Origin: Pseudomonas veronii
GTDB lineage: Bacteria > Pseudomonadota > Gammaproteobacteria > Pseudomonadales > Pseudomonadaceae
NCBI RefSeq assembly: GCF_001439695.1
Contig: NZ_JYLL01000018.1
Span: 1 to 64,000, forward strand
Direction of reading: 5' to 3'
DNA length: 64,000 nt
Below the pieces are notes generated by a model. The model was not told the DNA's origin, made no database searches, and saw only the letters and a list, made by a program, of their open reading frames with translations. A program made the translations under genes and the position numbers. Below, in pieces: positions 63,387 to 64,000 of this stretch (within the stretch, counting starts at the first letter, position 1; every line of letters starts with the position of its first letter).

Positions 63387-64000
63387 TTATTTCACGGCGC
63401 CGAAGGACAGCCCGCGCACCAGCTGTTTCTGGCTGATCCAGCCAAAAATCAGGATCGGCGCGCAGGCCAGGGTCGACACGGCCGACAATTTGGCCCAGAA
63501 CAAGCCTTCGGGGCTGGAGTAGGAGGCGATCAGCGCGGTCAGCGGCGCGGCAGTCGACGAGGTCAGGTTCAGCGACCAGAACGCCTCGTTCCAGCACAGG
63601 ATCAGCGACAGCAGCACCGTGGACGCCAGCCCGCCCTTGGCAATCGGCAGCAGCACGCGGACCATTTCCTGCCACAGGGTGGCGCCGTCCAGGCGGGCGG
63701 CTTCGAGGATGTCTTTGGGGATGTCCTTGAAGTAGGTGTAAACCATCCACACCACGATCGGCAGGTTGATCAGGGTGTAGATGATGATCAGCGCGATACG
63801 CGTATCCAGCAGGCCAAAGCTCTTGGCCAGCAGGTAGATCGGCATCAATACGCCCACCGGTGGCAGCATCTTGGTCGACAGCATCCACAGCAGGGTGCCC
63901 TTGGTGCGTTGGGTCTCGTAGAACGCCATGGAGTAGGCCGCCGGCACCGAGATCAGCAGGCACAAGGCGGTGGCGCTGAACGAAATCAGCACCGAGTTCC
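63387..64000 (-). CDS. mtlG: Polyol ABC transporter permease MtlG (partial)
   Basis: The open frame comes from the right edge, so the N-terminus is missing; about 204 residues are visible, ending GAVK. It has five visible membrane helices and the permease EAA motif (LEAARLDGATLWQEMVRVLLPIAKGG) that contacts MtlK. It belongs to the MalFG-type sugar/polyol permeases. The full gene and mtlE, mtlF should lie just outside the window on the same strand. Confidence 0.93.
   Translation of the reverse strand, partial: NSVLISFSATALCLLISVPAAYSMAFYETQRTKGTLLWMLSTKMLPPVGVLMPIYLLAKSFGLLDTRIALIIIYTLINLPIVVWMVYTYFKDIPKDILEAARLDGATLWQEMVRVLLPIAKGGLASTVLLSLILCWNEAFWSLNLTSSTAAPLTALIASYSSPEGLFWAKLSAVSTLACAPILIFGWISQKQLVRGLSFGAVK

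Overview
The window is a chromosomal segment of a fluorescent pseudomonad, most likely of the Pseudomonas fluorescens group. Evidence is the GC-rich codon use, pseudomonad REP/REPIN repeats, and several pseudomonad signature loci: the fapABCDEF functional amyloid operon, the ptxS-kguEKTD 2-ketogluconate locus with two perfect PtxS palindromes, and the mtl mannitol/arabitol operon. No tRNA, rRNA, insertion sequence, integrase, prophage or CRISPR array was seen. Genes are densely packed and many overlap by 1-4 bases.

Layout. 1-10.9 kb: the 3' end of a TssM-like type VI gene, a DUF1853 gene, then a forward run nadK, phosphoesterase, rhomboid protease, DUF1315, DUF2797, pepN, followed by a WYL regulator, an NTF2-like protein, zapE and an acetyltransferase. 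11-16 kb: a small secreted protein, a Fur-type TonB siderophore receptor, a phosphoethanolamine transferase and a 58-residue coiled-coil gene. 16.1-19.5 kb: an oxidative pentose phosphate operon gnd-zwf-HAD phosphatase. 20.1-26.3 kb: a sigma-54 activator convergent with the fap amyloid operon, which has a GG-N10-GC sigma-54 promoter. 26.5-35.7 kb: an orphan FecR, a DpkA-like reductase, DUF883, LysR plus nitrilase, a broken acetyltransferase in an operon with a LEA-like lipoprotein and a purine permease, and a chemoreceptor. 35.8-41 kb: kguD-T-K-E and ptxS. 41-50.6 kb: a LysE exporter, an AraC regulator, DUF1345, an RND pump with adaptor and a divergent two-component system, and a methyltransferase. 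50.7-58 kb: a TauE/SafE permease, a GNAT-C39 fusion divergent from an RLAN/ATP-grasp ligase and CorA-like protein, a ParD-like/MetAP pair, an attenuator-controlled threonine dehydratase and DUF1652. 58.2-64 kb: mtlZ-Y-D-K-G, cut by the right edge.

How the parts work together. kgu, gnd-zwf and mtl feed sugars and polyols into Entner-Doudoroff and pentose phosphate metabolism. fap encodes extracellular amyloid fibres for biofilm, probably switched by RpoN and an enhancer-binding protein.

The most striking unlabelled signal is at 56.37-56.49 kb. A 21-codon leader ORF contains a run of three isoleucine codons plus a fourth. It is followed by mutually exclusive 1:2, 2:3 and 3:4 stems and a T-rich terminator, directly upstream of a threonine dehydratase that lacks the usual C-terminal regulatory domain. 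This has every part of a ribosome-mediated attenuator. Other candidates for follow-up are the ParD-like/methionine aminopeptidase pair with tandem ATACG-N3-CGTAT operators, the RLAN ATP-grasp/GNAT-C39 locus, and a hairpin that overlaps the ribosome binding site of a TauE/SafE gene.
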